From Euclidia mi (Eukaryota > Arthropoda > Insecta > Lepidoptera > Erebidae): 64,000 nt of DNA. This document shows, in pieces, positions 32,216-43,084 of the stretch (position 1 is the stretch's first letter; the number at the start of each line of letters is the position of its first letter). The stretch covers positions 24,588,807 to 24,652,806 of the forward strand of contig OX123190.2 in the NCBI GenBank assembly GCA_944739405.2. Direction: 5' to 3'. The notes beneath the pieces were generated by a model, which searched no databases, was not told the DNA's origin, and saw nothing but the letters and a program-made list of their open reading frames with translations. Both the position numbers and the translations under genes were made by a program.

Positions 32216-35200
32216 AAGTTAATTTGCAGACCCAACGCCAGCTTCCTTATATACAGATTCATGATCCGCCGCTGAAATTTCTTATTGATACAGGCGCTAA
32301 TCAATCTTTCATTAGCCCTGATGCAGTTAACACCTATTTTAGTAATATTCCGCTAAACTATAACCCCTTTGAGGTTTGTAATGTACATGCAGTAACGCGT
32401 AGTGATTATTCTATAACTCTGCCTTGTTTCTCAGAGTTCAATGATAGTAATGAAATTACGCTTTTCGTATATAAATTTCACGATTATTTTGATGGGCTGT
32501 TAGGATCTGATCTGTTAGACAAGTGGGAAGCCACCATTAATTTTAAAACTAAATCATTAACTACTCAACATGCTTCAAATCCGATACAAGTTTATGATTC
32601 TCGCAATGCCAACTTATACGAAGACGTTATACCAGCCGGTTCGACAAAACTCGTTAGATTACCGATTAACTTACAGAATGGCGAAGCTATTATTCCAGAG
32701 CAAATTATTTGTAACTGCCATATATCTGAGTGTTTAACTACAGTGAAGAATAGTCGCGGCATAATAGAAATACATAACCCGAATCGTAGTGATATTATAT
32801 TTTCTATGGATCAACCTTTACAAGCAGAGCTTTATAATACTGAGTGCACGCGCACCGAACAAGTGCCTGCACGTGTAAAAGAAGTACTATCTCGATTACG
32901 TACTAGCCATTTAAATGAGGAAGAACGCGTCAACTTAGAGTTGTTATGTTCGCGTTATGCAGATGTATTTTATTTAGAAGGCGAAAGTTTAACTTTTACT
33001 AATAAAATAAAACATTCAATTCGAACCAGTGATGAGATTCCAATATATACAAAAAGCTATCGTTATCCGTTCATACATAGGCAAGAGGTACAAGATCAGA
33101 TCACAAAAATGTTAGAGCAGGGTATCATACAACCGTCAAAATCGGCATGGAGTTCTCCCATATGGGTTGTCCCAAAAAAGGTAGACGCCTCGGGCAAAAC
33201 CAAATGGAGAATAGTAGTAGATTTTAGGAAACTAAATGAGAAAACCTTAGACGACAAATATCCCATCCCGAACATTGCAGATATTTTAGACAAACTTGGT
33301 AACTGTAATTACTTTACAACATTAGACCTCGCTAGTGGGTTTTATCAGGTTCAAATGAACCCCGCGGATATCCCGAAAACTGCTTTCACTGTAGAACATG
33401 GCCATTTTGAATTTTTGAGAATGCCCATGGGTTTGAAAAATAGTCCATCTACTTTTCAAAGGGTAATGGACAATGTCTTAAGGGATCTACAGAACACAAT
33501 ATGCCTGGTGTATTTAGATGACGTCATCGTTTTCAGTACGTCATTACAGGAACACCTCGTTAACTTAGAAAAAGTATTCATGAGACTACGGGAATCGAAC
33601 TTTAAAATCCAAATGGATAAGTCCGAGTTCCTCAAATTAAAGACAGCTTACTTAGGACACATTATTAGTAAGGATGGCGTAAAACTAAATCCCGATAAGA
33701 TATCTGCAATCCAAAATTATCCACTCCCCAAAACTCCAACCGAAATTAAAAGATTTTTAGGACTCTTAGGATATTACAGGAAATTTATACCTGATTTCGC
33801 AAGAATAACGAAACCAATGACACAATGTTTGAAAAAAGGCTCAAAAATAAATTTAGATCAAAATTATATTCAATGTTTCGAAAAATGTAAAACTTTGCTC
33901 ACGAACGATCCCATCTTGCAATATCCGGATTTTACGAAACCTTTCATTTTGACGACAGATGCATCTAATCTGGCTATCGGAGCCGTGTTATCTCAGGGTA
34001 CTATTGGTGCGGACAAGCCAATCGCATACGCATCTAGAACCTTAAATAGTAGCGAGATTAACTATAGCACTATCGAGAAAGAGTTGCTAGCGATTGTGTG
34101 GGCCACTAAATATTTCAGGCCATATTTATTCGGTCGAAAATTTAAGATCGTAACAGACCACAGACCGCTTCAATGGGTAATGAATCTTAAAGAGCCCAAT
34201 TCGCGTCTAACACGATGGCGACTTAAATTAAGTGAGTTTGATTTTACAGTTGAATATAAACAGGGTAAATGCAACACTAATGCCGATGCGTTATCTAGAG
34301 TCCAATTAAATAATGAAGAAACTAATTCTCTCATCGCGAATGCATCTGAAAAGGCCCCCTCACTGATAGACAACTCGAATACCGCAACTGTCCATACGGA
34401 TGCTGAAAACCCAATATTAGAAGTACCTATAACTGATTTCCCTCTTAATAAATATCATAAGCAAGTCATTTTTACTGTAGTAGATACCATTAAAAGTCGT
34501 CCATCAATTTCCAAGCCTTTCGAGTCTCACACTAGAACACATATACAAATCTCCAAAAATAATCTCGAACAGGATGTTGTAGATGCTATTAAGGAATATG
34601 TAAACCCAAAAGTAAAGACAGGTATCCTAATAAATCCTCCATTGGCAATGTATGAAATTATACCAATAATTCAGAATAAATTTAAGAACTCAGCTATGGA
34701 TTTAGTTTTAACAAAAGTCGAATTAGACAATATTAAAGATTATTTAAAACAACAAGAAATCATTAGGAACTATCATGAAGGTAAGACGAATCACAGAGGA
34801 ATTAATGAATGTTATCTCTCATTGTCAAACAAATATTTCTGGCCTAAAATGAAAGAGCACATAACCAAGTTTATAAACGCGTGTAGCATATGTGGCCAAG
34901 CCAAATATGATAGAAACCCTATCAAGCAAAAATTTAATATAGTGCCACCTCCGACAAAGCCGTTCGCAATAGTACACCTCGATTTACTAAGTGTCGAAAC
35001 TCAAAAGTATCTTACAATTATTGACGCCTTTTCCAAATATGCCCAGAGCTATCATCTTAAAGATTCAACAGCAATCAGTGTTATACAAGGTTTATTGATT
35101 TTTAGTACACACCATGGTGTTCCGATGACTATAGTAACGGACAGAGGCCCTGAATTTACTAACCAATTATTTTTGGAATTTCTTAATTTACACAAAATTA

Positions 35201-35793
35201 ATCACCATAAAATTTTAGCTTGTACCCCAAACGAGAATGGCATGGTAGAGAGACTACATTCCACCTTACTTGAACACTTGCGCGTTTTAAAACTGCAACA
35301 TCGCGGCGAGTCCGTCATAAATTTAATGCCTTACGCAGTATTAGCGTACAATAGCTCCATACATAGTTTTACAAGAACAAGACCATTAGACATAATAACT
35401 GGCCACTTAGACCCGCGCGACCCATTAGATATAAATCTATCAGAAAATATATTACAGCAATACATACAAGACCACCGTAGTAGAATGCAAAAAGTTTATG
35501 AAATCATTAACGATTCAAGCCTTCATGATCGCACACATATCACTGAAAATATTAATAAAGACCGAGAGCCTGAAAAGGAATACTCACCCGATCAACAGGT
35601 ATTCATACGCAATCCCATGGCTAGCCGACAAAAGTTAGCCCCTAGATATACTCAAGACACAGTCTTAGCTGATTTACCTATCCATATATATACTAAAAAG
35701 AAACGCGGTCCTGTCGCCAAATCCCGACTAAAGAGAGTCCCTAACAGCGCCCAATTGTTACAGGATGTTCATCCTGATCCTGAGCCTGGTTGA
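32173..35793 (+). CDS. pol: Errantivirus Pol: protease, RT, RNase H, integrase
   Basis: The pol frame is open from 32173, overlapping gag by 43 nt, so expression by -1 frameshift near the gag stop is expected. Counting from 32224: protease DTGA at residues 18-21; RT with catalytic YLDD at 430-433; RNase H beginning TTDAS near 577; integrase zinc-binding H851 with CSICG downstream; catalytic D920, D973 (TDRGPEF) and E1009 (VERLH). About 1,190 residues without a stop, the normal length. All catalytic residues I checked are present. Cleavage sites cannot be placed. Confidence 0.95.
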   Translation, partial: PGFSGDPTVRQTKIEVNLQTQRQLPYIQIHDPPLKFLIDTGANQSFISPDAVNTYFSNIPLNYNPFEVCNVHAVTRSDYSITLPCFSEFNDSNEITLFVYKFHDYFDGLLGSDLLDKWEATINFKTKSLTTQHASNPIQVYDSRNANLYEDVIPAGSTKLVRLPINLQNGEAIIPEQIICNCHISECLTTVKNSRGIIEIHNPNRSDIIFSMDQPLQAELYNTECTRTEQVPARVKEVLSRLRTSHLNEEERVNLELLCSRYADVFYLEGESLTFTNKIKHSIRTSDEIPIYTKSYRYPFIHRQEVQDQITKMLEQGIIQPSKSAWSSPIWVVPKKVDASGKTKWRIVVDFRKLNEKTLDDKYPIPNIADILDKLGNCNYFTTLDLASGFYQVQMNPADIPKTAFTVEHGHFEFLRMPMGLKNSPSTFQRVMDNVLRDLQNTICLVYLDDVIVFSTSLQEHLVNLEKVFMRLRESNFKIQMDKSEFLKLKTAYLGHIISKDGVKLNPDKISAIQNYPLPKTPTEIKRFLGLLGYYRKFIPDFARITKPMTQCLKKGSKINLDQNYIQCFEKCKTLLTNDPILQYPDFTKPFILTTDASNLAIGAVLSQGTIGADKPIAYASRTLNSSEINYSTIEKELLAIVWATKYFRPYLFGRKFKIVTDHRPLQWVMNLKEPNSRLTRWRLKLSEFDFTVEYKQGKCNTNADALSRVQLNNEETNSLIANASEKAPSLIDNSNTATVHTDAENPILEVPITDFPLNKYHKQVIFTVVDTIKSRPSISKPFESHTRTHIQISKNNLEQDVVDAIKEYVNPKVKTGILINPPLAMYEIIPIIQNKFKNSAMDLVLTKVELDNIKDYLKQQEIIRNYHEGKTNHRGINECYLSLSNKYFWPKMKEHITKFINACSICGQAKYDRNPIKQKFNIVPPPTKPFAIVHLDLLSVETQKYLTIIDAFSKYAQSYHLKDSTAISVIQGLLIFSTHHGVPMTIVTDRGPEFTNQLFLEFLNLHKINHHKILACTPNENGMVERLHSTLLEHLRVLKLQHRGESVINLMPYAVLAYNSSIHSFTRTRPLDIITGHLDPRDPLDINLSENILQQYIQDHRSRMQKVYEIINDSSLHDRTHITENINKDREPEKEYSPDQQVFIRNPMASRQKLAPRYTQDTVLADLPIHIYTKKKRGPVAKSRLKRVPNSAQLLQDVHPDPEPG

Positions 35794-37492
35794 AGCACAA
35801 GAAAATGAAATAATGTTAAACAATTTGGATAACGGGCCGGGTATTTTACCCTTTAACCTAGGACCAACAAAAATCATTTCCCACTACCACTCTTTTATAC
35901 AACCCATTAATCTTGAGTCTATCCATACAAATTTAATTGCAGTTAAAGAACAATTAGATGGCCTATCACCTGAGTTCTATAATAAGACATTTTCAGTATT
36001 TCAGCCGCATATTGAATTTTTATACACTAAAATCGGAAAATTATCTGACCAGTTAGAATTATTTCAATCAACTCGATCTAAAAGAGGCTTAGTTGACGGA
36101 TTAGGATCAATTATTAAAAGTATATCTGGTAATCTGGACTATACTGATGCTATTAATTACGATAACGCTTTAAGACAGTTAGAGGAAAATGATGATAAAA
36201 TAGTCACACAAATTAATAACCGCATTAGTTTAAATAAACACTGGATGTCTCAAACTACTGAAATCCTGAACAAAATAGGTAAAAATCAAGATAAAATGAA
36301 GGAAGCTATCGATGAAATCATGGCTAAAGATATTAAGCAAGAGAGTGACTTTGTTAGATACGTTCACCTGGCTCAGTTTATCATAATGCTAGCAGATAAT
36401 ATCGATACCATATCTGACGAAATTCATAGGTTAGAAAATTTATTAGCTTTTATACGTGCCAAAAGCACACACTTTCTTATGTTTAGATTAGAAATGTTCC
36501 ACGAGATGTTAGAACAACTAAATGCTCTCTATGGTAGAGATCAAATACTAAATGTTAGTTTTAGAGAATACTTTAATATAATAAAAGTAGGATATTACTA
36601 TAATAGTGACAATTTAGTACTAGTTTTCAAGCTCCCGATTATCCTTCCTGCCATATACAATTTATATAAACTATCCATAGTCCCTAATAAAAATAATAGA
36701 ATACTTATCCCGTCATATCCCTTCCTAGCAATTCACGACAAAGATTTTATGTACATAGAGGCTGAATGCCCGAAGTCTGGCCCATATCATCTCTGCGAGG
36801 ACAATACCAATTTCCATTACAACAATCAAGATGACTGTATCTACCAGCTAATAACGACACAGCAGATCGACAAGTCCTGCACGTTTACAACAGCAAAGTT
36901 AACTACGGAAGCTGTAGCAGCCTTTGATGATCAGCATTACGTAGCAAGTTTTCCTGCACCCACCAAGGTTCGTCTATCCTGCACCCAAGAACAATACAAC
37001 ACGATCGAAGGCAGTTTCCTAATCATAATACCTAAAGGTTGCACACTACGAAGCCCAAAGCTGACACTGACAAATCGAGATAACCGTATAAAAGGACAAG
37101 TACTAAAGATAATGAATCTACCACACACTAATGAAGACAATTACTCTGAAGACGGCAAAAGGTTAACACTCAATTCGATAGATCTCCATAGCCTGCAAGT
37201 GAGCGCAAGCGAGGTATCTATGGAACCGCCATTAACTTTGAACAGAAGCGACTTGCACAGTGTATACTACACTATCACACCGTTGTACCTACTGTTAATA
37301 GGTGCATGTGCACTGAGCATTGGCTTGGTAATAAGCAGATTATTAAAGAAACGATCAATTTCTACTAACGAAAACCCGCATGAAGAATTGGAAACCGGTA
37401 ACAACACATATGCTGTAGTCCAGGAGCATCCCAAGGGAGTCCAGAGTACATTTTCAGCGATACTCTCGAACAAGTCCTCCAGTAATCGCTGA
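35765..37492 (+). CDS. env: Errantivirus Env, baculovirus F-like fusion protein
   Basis: 575 codons overlapping the end of pol by 29 nt. A short hydrophobic N-terminus looks like a signal peptide. RSKR at residues 104-107 is a furin-type site followed by a Gly-rich stretch that fits the fusion peptide of the baculovirus F / errantivirus Env family. Coiled-coil-like sequence follows, then cysteines in the ectodomain and one transmembrane segment at about 500-527 with a cytoplasmic tail. In related elements Env is made from a spliced RNA. The frame is intact. Whether it is functional cannot be judged from sequence alone. Confidence 0.9.
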   Translation: MFILILSLVEAQENEIMLNNLDNGPGILPFNLGPTKIISHYHSFIQPINLESIHTNLIAVKEQLDGLSPEFYNKTFSVFQPHIEFLYTKIGKLSDQLELFQSTRSKRGLVDGLGSIIKSISGNLDYTDAINYDNALRQLEENDDKIVTQINNRISLNKHWMSQTTEILNKIGKNQDKMKEAIDEIMAKDIKQESDFVRYVHLAQFIIMLADNIDTISDEIHRLENLLAFIRAKSTHFLMFRLEMFHEMLEQLNALYGRDQILNVSFREYFNIIKVGYYYNSDNLVLVFKLPIILPAIYNLYKLSIVPNKNNRILIPSYPFLAIHDKDFMYIEAECPKSGPYHLCEDNTNFHYNNQDDCIYQLITTQQIDKSCTFTTAKLTTEAVAAFDDQHYVASFPAPTKVRLSCTQEQYNTIEGSFLIIIPKGCTLRSPKLTLTNRDNRIKGQVLKIMNLPHTNEDNYSEDGKRLTLNSIDLHSLQVSASEVSMEPPLTLNRSDLHSVYYTITPLYLLLIGACALSIGLVISRLLKKRSISTNENPHEELETGNNTYAVVQEHPKGVQSTFSAILSNKSSSNR

Positions 37493-37497
37493 TCTTT

Positions 37498-37507
37498 GGG
37501 AGGGAGA
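37498..37507 (+). other. Polypurine tract
   Basis: GGGAGGGAGA lies immediately before the 3' LTR. Confidence 0.85.
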
Positions 37508-37819
37508 TGTTAAGATCTACATATACACGAAATACGCTAATTAAGTAAATCGAAGTAATTTATCATAAATATTGCATCAGCCTAGCGATGACCCAGCTAC
37601 CGAGTGGAAAATGCTGAGACCACTCTACGTGACGCACGCTGCCCGCGGCCCACCGGAACCGAGGCATCGATTTCATGTATTACCTACTTCACTTTTGATT
37701 CATACTTCGAACAATTGTCACATTTAAGAATTAATTAAATAAATTGTAATCTTTCTATAATAAATCTGTTGCAGTAAAATCGGTTTTTTTTGCAACTTGC
37801 CTGCCGGACAGACATAATT
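37508..37819 (+). repeat. Errantivirus 3' LTR
   Basis: 312 bp, matching 30312-30623, followed by the TSD AACA. Confidence 0.95.
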
Positions 37820-37823
37820 AACA

Positions 37824-38411
37824 TAAATGTATAAATTTAAAGAAGTGTTACAAATGACGGCCTTATCGCTATTTAGCAATGTCTTACAGGCAACCTTAGG
37901 ATGGACAAGAAAAGCACGGAGCCAGAAAGAAATAAAGAAAGAAGGGTAGTTTGGCATTGTAGATGATTAGATACAATAAAAAACAGATATCAATTATAAT
38001 ATAATATACACCGACATACACTAGCGTACAAAAAATAGATACATATAGTCACCAAGTACATACACTATATAAATAACTATATACATAATAATAATTCTAA
38101 AATACAAAAATACTAATAATATATACTAATAATATGAACACTTAAATAAATGAAAGAGGAAGGAAATAAAATAAGACAGTCTTACTAGAATATCAAGGCT
38201 AAAGAGCTAAGTAGTAGACTTTTAGCAACTTTTTAAATAATGTAATAGTTTGAGCTTGTTTGATGGATAACGGCAGTGCATACCGCAAGCGTGCAGCTTG
38301 AACTGTGAACGAAAGATCGTAAAATCTGCTCGAATGCATTGGGATAGCCAGTCTCAAATTCACTGATGACCTCAGAGATCTAGAATGTGTGTGCGTAAGG
38401 AATTCGAAGCG
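37824..38411 (-). pseudogene. CR1-like LINE, C-terminus and 3' UTR
   Basis: On the minus strand, RFEFLTHTHSRSLRSSVNLR and PMHSSRFYDLSFTVQAARL are the usual CR1/jockey-type C-terminal block, compared with YLKNRFDYLHNTHSKFLRSS in the LINE at 11852-14894. The 3' UTR contains AAGGTTGCCTGTAAGACATTG and GCGATAAGGCCG. This is joined upstream to 40293 across a PIF/Harbinger element with TTC on each side: removing the insert gives a continuous YLKERFEF. Confidence 0.85.
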
Positions 38412-38667
38412 TTCCGGCGCTTGTACACGGTAAGAAAATACGCAGGGCCTATGCAAGAATTCATGTCATAACTAGAAAATAACTGAGTACACTGCTCGCA
38501 GCGGTGCACGAAAAAACTCTTGTCTGCGCAAGACAAGACGCGGCGAACGTTGTTGCGGAGCGGTGGGGGTCGGAGTAGTAGGGTTCACACAGCCAATTAA
38601 GTAGTGATCTGTGGGTAGTTTTTGTGGTGCCTTTGGTGTTGACGTGTATTGCAGCGTAGAGTACAAA

Positions 38668-38736
38668 ATGGCTGATGAGTTACTTATAACTTTAGTAGAG
38701 GGACACCCGGTATTGTGGGACAAAACTTTAGAGATA
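38668..38736 (+). pseudogene. MADF-domain protein start, truncated by a MITE
   Basis: ATG 38668 opens MADELLITLVEGHPVLWDKT, which matches the beginning of MADF domains (hydrophobic LI..VE..P.LWD). Such proteins are the second, DNA-binding protein of PIF/Harbinger elements. The frame enters the MITE at 38737 and stops at 38754. Just past the MITE (39963-40000) the sequence reads KDKRLTFEAWR, the expected continuation of a MADF domain, in a frame that then stops. It is a dead fragment. Confidence 0.7.
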
Positions 38737-39962
38737 TACACCATTATTTTTTAATTAGTACAAAAACTTTAAGGACAGATTAGCGAAGATATTAATATCA
38801 TATATGTGACGTAAGAATTTCATTATATCATTAAAGAGCAAAGTTATTATCATTTGTTTATTGTAGAAAATCTCACTTAAATCATAGTCATATTTTACAA
38901 TCCATTCACTAATTCACTGATAATATTCCATCCTGCTCATTCGCATTCTCTCTGTCGCACTTATGATGTAGGTAGCCATAGAAAAAAAAATGAAGAAAAA
39001 TAATAAATGTAGGTAGTTATTTTTTAATTTTGTTAATTCTACCCTCTCCTTCATACTTCATTCGGGCTTAGGACCGGTAAAATTTATCGTTTAACAAGTA
39101 ATTAAATACGGAGGTATATAATTAGAAAGCAAACAAATATCAAAATAAAAGAAGGTGTTCTGGACTAAAAGAAAAGAGTAATTTTGGCGTATTTATGAAG
39201 TTAGAATCACCTGCTTTATTTTTACTTTTTTTTATAATACTTTTACCTGCTCTTTTCAAATATTATTTTATCATCATCATGTCAGCCTAGAGACGTCTAC
39301 TGCTGGACATAGGCCTTCCTCAAGTTGTGTGGAGAACACAGACCGATTTTGAGCCGCCCGCATCAAATTATTATTTACTTAAGTACGTATTATTTACTAA
39401 ACTTACAAGTATTTCCATTGTCCTTCGACATGTCCACCACCGTAATTGTCAAAAGCATCCAATATGCACTGCTTTAATTGTTTGACACTGACCGGCTCAC
39501 TTTTGTACACTCACAATAAGATGTCCATGGGTACACAGCTGCACTCGCGATTTTACCACTCAAAAAGAACGCACGAAGCATAACTACATACTCCCGTGAT
39601 ATGAACTAATATTATAGGCCATCGCATCGGGCAAACGTAGACAAACAATTAACTTTTGCAACGAAATTAGATACGCTTACTTTCGCTAGCAATTTAGCAC
39701 TGTTTGTCGCATCGTCGGGGCGTGGCGCAGGCGCAGAGGGGCGTGGGGTTTGGAAATTTATCAATGGTTCATTTTACTATGATTGTTCGCGGGTCGGTCA
39801 TAGTATTAGTATTGCATTTACCAATTATCACGTATTTTTGTGGACAATTTTGAGACAGTTTTGGGACTTAGTGTTTTTATTTTTTAACTACATAAATATG
39901 ATCAGTTAAAGATACTTAGTGCTCTGTTAAATTTTTTGTACTAATTAAAAAATAGCGATGTA
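38737..39962. mobile_element. 1.2-kb MITE, copy 2, TA-flanked
   Basis: Second copy of 970-2158 in the same orientation, with TA at 38735-38736 and 39963-39964. It has a local duplication of about 45 bp near 39215-39260 (two CTGC...TTTT segments) not present in copy 1. Confidence 0.8.
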
Positions 39963-40289
39963 TAAAGATAAAAGACTCACATTCGAAGCATGGAGATAAA
40001 TATTTATTATCTTATACAAAGACTTCGACGACATGACAAATGTCAAAAAATAAACGAAATTAAAAATAAACGAAAATGATTATCAGACATGTTATTACTA
40101 CGCCCGACTGACGTCTGCATGAAAAAAATCTTGTCGTGTACACGTTCCGATTGACCAATCGTCTATATTGTCTGCGGAAGATACGAAAAGTTTCCGTATG
40201 TAGAACAGACAAAATTCTTGTCGTGTACACGAAGAATTTGTCTTGTCTGCCGCAGACACGGTAAATTTTCTTAACGTATACAAGCGCTC

Positions 40290-40886
40290 TTCTTTTAAAT
40301 AAGAGGGAGTAGAAGGAATGAAGACAATATTATAGAGTAAAGAAAGTATGTGATTATTCCGTCGAAGGCGAATTGGGAGCCACTTGAGCAAATTGCGGAA
40401 ATTGGAAACATGATCATATTTGCGCAATCCAAATATGAATCTTATACATAAGTTCTGAAGACGCTCAAGCTTATCAAATTGCTCCTCAGTGAGATCTAGA
40501 TAGCTGACATCACTATAGTCAAGGATAGGTAAGAGGAGAGAATTTGCAAGCGCAATCTTAGTGGCAATAGGTAGAAAGTTTCGTAGTCTTCGCAAAGTCC
40601 CAGCCGCAGAAAATATTTTTCGACTATATAACTTCCCTAATTTGAGGACCCCAGGATAAGGTCTTGTCAATATGAACTCCCAAGTCCTTTACGCAATCAC
40701 TTACAGGTATACGTATGCCATTAAATTGAATCTGGGGTAAACAAGTCATGTCAATACGCTAAATCATTCTGGGACTACCCACAACAATAACCTGCGTCTG
40801 TGGGGTTGATTTGAAGACCAAATCTGAGGCTCCATGCAGCTATTCGCTCTAAATCAGAATTGACGATTCGAAATGCTTCAGTCCAA
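40290..40886 (-). pseudogene. CR1-like LINE, RT thumb region, 5'-truncated
   Basis: Minus strand: AFRIVNSDLERIAAWSLRFG at about 40800-40870, then a broken stretch, then LRRLRNFLPIATKIALANS and DYSDVSYLDL with KWLPIRLRRN. These match the LINE at 11852-14894 residue by residue over most positions. The catalytic part of RT is absent because the copy is 5'-truncated near 40886. Confidence 0.85.
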
Positions 40887-41273
40887 ATAACGTAATTATA
40901 ATATAAACAAATTAACGATTGCATTCTGCCCTTTATATTCAAATTGTGCACAACACATGTCATTAGCTGATATTGTATTACAATAATTAAGTATGAATAA
41001 TCACTGAAATATAAAATAATGATACTGTGTTCATTTTTAAATGCACTATGTAAATTACACTTCGATTTCAATCAAATTGTGGCAACATCAGTGACAGCTA
41101 CACAAAATAGGTCTTCAATGTAATTTTAATACAGTTTTACGCTACAAACGTCATTTCAGTAAAAAAGGTCCGTGAATTTGGCTAATTTGGTTTCTATTTT
41201 GAAAACTCAATAAGATTTAGCCCATTGTGCCTTCTGAGATCAATAAGATATATTATATATATTGCCGTGAAAA
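40887..41273. other. AT-rich stretch, nothing recognised
   Basis: No coding-like frame or repeat partner. Confidence 0.5.
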
Positions 41274-41530
41274 TCTGCCTCGTTGGTCTCACGGCATAAA
41301 TTCGCGCGTGGGATTGGGATGTCTCGGGTTCGATTCCCGGGTCGGGCAAAGTGTTATTGGGTTTTTCCTTTAGGAAATTCTCAGTAGCAGCACGGAGTCT
41401 GGTAATGTGCCCTGTACGGCAATAGGCTCGCCCCCTATTACGTGGGACCTAAAAATTCATGGCGAAATGTGGGTGTAATGTTACATCTCTGCCTACCCCT
41501 TCGGGGATACAGGCGTGAGTCTATAAACAA
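41274..41530 (+). mobile_element. tRNA-headed SINE with LINE-type 3' end
   Basis: TGCCTCGTTGGTCTCACGG (A box) and GGGTTCGATTCCCGG (B box) form the head, which resembles a proline tRNA. The body has AGCAGCACGGAGTCTGG and GCAATAGGCTCGCCCCCTAT. The tail, TCTGCCTACCCCTTCGGGG then CAGGCGTGAGTCTAT, equals the 3' end of the LINE at 10453-11097. Same family as 59424-59802. Confidence 0.85.
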
Positions 41531-43084
41531 AACTAAGAAAATCTTGCCAAACCGAAATAATCACCGCAACGAATGACTACTTGCAAAGTTCTGTCTAGAT
41601 TACGCATCACTGTATCATATATGTACAACAGATTTGTGTGCAACCATCACACTGTAACGTCTAATATTATGCTGCATTCCTCCAATAATAAAAGCGTCCT
41701 ACTATCAGTTCGAAAGTCTACCGGTCGGTTAAGCTATCACGCCAAAATTCTGATCCCGATTCCAAAAAAATCATCCAGTAAGTATAAGTGACATGATATT
41801 TTTTATATGCTGTTTTGAATTATTGAAACTTGGGATGTAGGTTTGTATATTAAGCACACATCCATTTGTTATTGAGTTTTCAAATAGTTAATGTTTTATT
41901 GATATAACACGCGGGCGAGACGGCAGACAAGTGCTAGTAAATTATTACAAAATAAAAGAAACAAGGATAAACCTTGCTCCAACAAATCTATTGTTCTTTA
42001 CTGTAAACACAACACAACCAAATTAATTACAATGCGAACAAATTGAGAAGAACGCGTCTGCGCAAATAAGTAGACCGCAATGTTCCGTTATTTTGGACTC
42101 ATTGAACCTGGGCTGATTTTATACACATATTCCGAGGGATAATTTTGCTCACGATAAGCAGTTAAACGGATTAAATTCGGCCGCACCTTGATTGGACCAA
42201 GTAATGGACAACCGGCCATTACGTGGACAAAAAAACGTTGTGCAAACTTGTTATTGTTGAGCCGTGTGTTTTAGCAAGTTTTAACAGAATTTATGACGTG
42301 CAATTGACGCGCAATGAATAATTTTTATGTTGGGTATTATAATGCTTTGTGAATATTTGGCTGTTAAGCCGATTATATTTTACAAAGCAATTATACTTGT
42401 TTGATGTATAACTTTATATTTGGTATAAAAAATTTTGAAACTAGTTTTTTCACATTCCATTTTTTTAGAGAATTCATTTTCATTTTTAGTACATAGGTAA
42501 CTACTTAGGATCAATTAAAATCGTGATCATCAGGATCATGAACAATTCACATGTATGTATATATAGACAAAACTTAACATCGTATAATTTTAATGACCTG
42601 ACTATTATAATTTATCAATTATAAATATATTTTCTAATGCCACAGAATAGTCGTAGTCCATATTTCATTGAAAAGTTAAAAACTCCATTTTCATTTTCTG
42701 TAGTAATAATAAAGTTGAAATCCACTTCAGTTTGAACAAAAGTACAATATCTATGTCATCAATTTAATTCAAAGTACAATAGCGAGTGAATTTGAATTAG
42801 ACTGTTCACCTAAATTAAGAATTATTAAGTTGAAATATTATAATAATATGTACTTCTACTTTATCATCGAGTCTTTTTAGTTTTCCTTCTCCGACTATCT
42901 AACGATAGTTTATAGAATTTCCTTTGTGTGAAACTAACCGAGGACCTTTCTTCTCTCCATAATATTTTTTTCAATTTCATAGAAATTTAACGTCTGCAAA
43001 GGCAATAGCTTCGGATCATTGAAAGTCGTTTTGATAAATCATTTAACAAAGCGTTCCCCGTTTTACGTGAATCTGTTAGTTAGT
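41531..43084. other. AT-rich stretch, nothing recognised
   Basis: A 72-codon frame at 41573-41791 shows no recognisable features. The rest is low-complexity AT. Confidence 0.5.

Larger units (their letters stand above)
30312..37819 (+). mobile_element. Full-length errantivirus (Ty3/gypsy with env)
   Basis: 7,508 bp bounded by two 312-bp LTRs that show no difference by eye, with AACA duplicated at 30308-30311 and 37820-37823. Order: LTR, primer-binding site, gag, pol, env, polypurine tract, LTR. The layout, AATT end of the LTR, tRNA-Ser-type primer site and baculovirus-F-like Env are those of insect errantiviruses (17.6, 297, TED). Identical LTRs mean a very recent insertion. gag carries one frame break; pol and env are open throughout. 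It lies in the 3' UTR of a minus-strand LINE. Confidence 0.95.
38415..40289 (+). mobile_element. PIF/Harbinger relic, 3-bp TSD
   Basis: TTC flanks both ends (38412-38414 and 40290-40292). The termini are related inverted repeats: GGCGCTTGTACACGGTAAGA on the left and, as complement of the right end, AGCGCTTGTATACGTTAAGA. The 3-bp TSD and a MADF-type reading frame inside support PIF/Harbinger. Without the inserted 1.2-kb MITE only about 650 bp remain; no DDE transposase is present. Confidence 0.75.
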
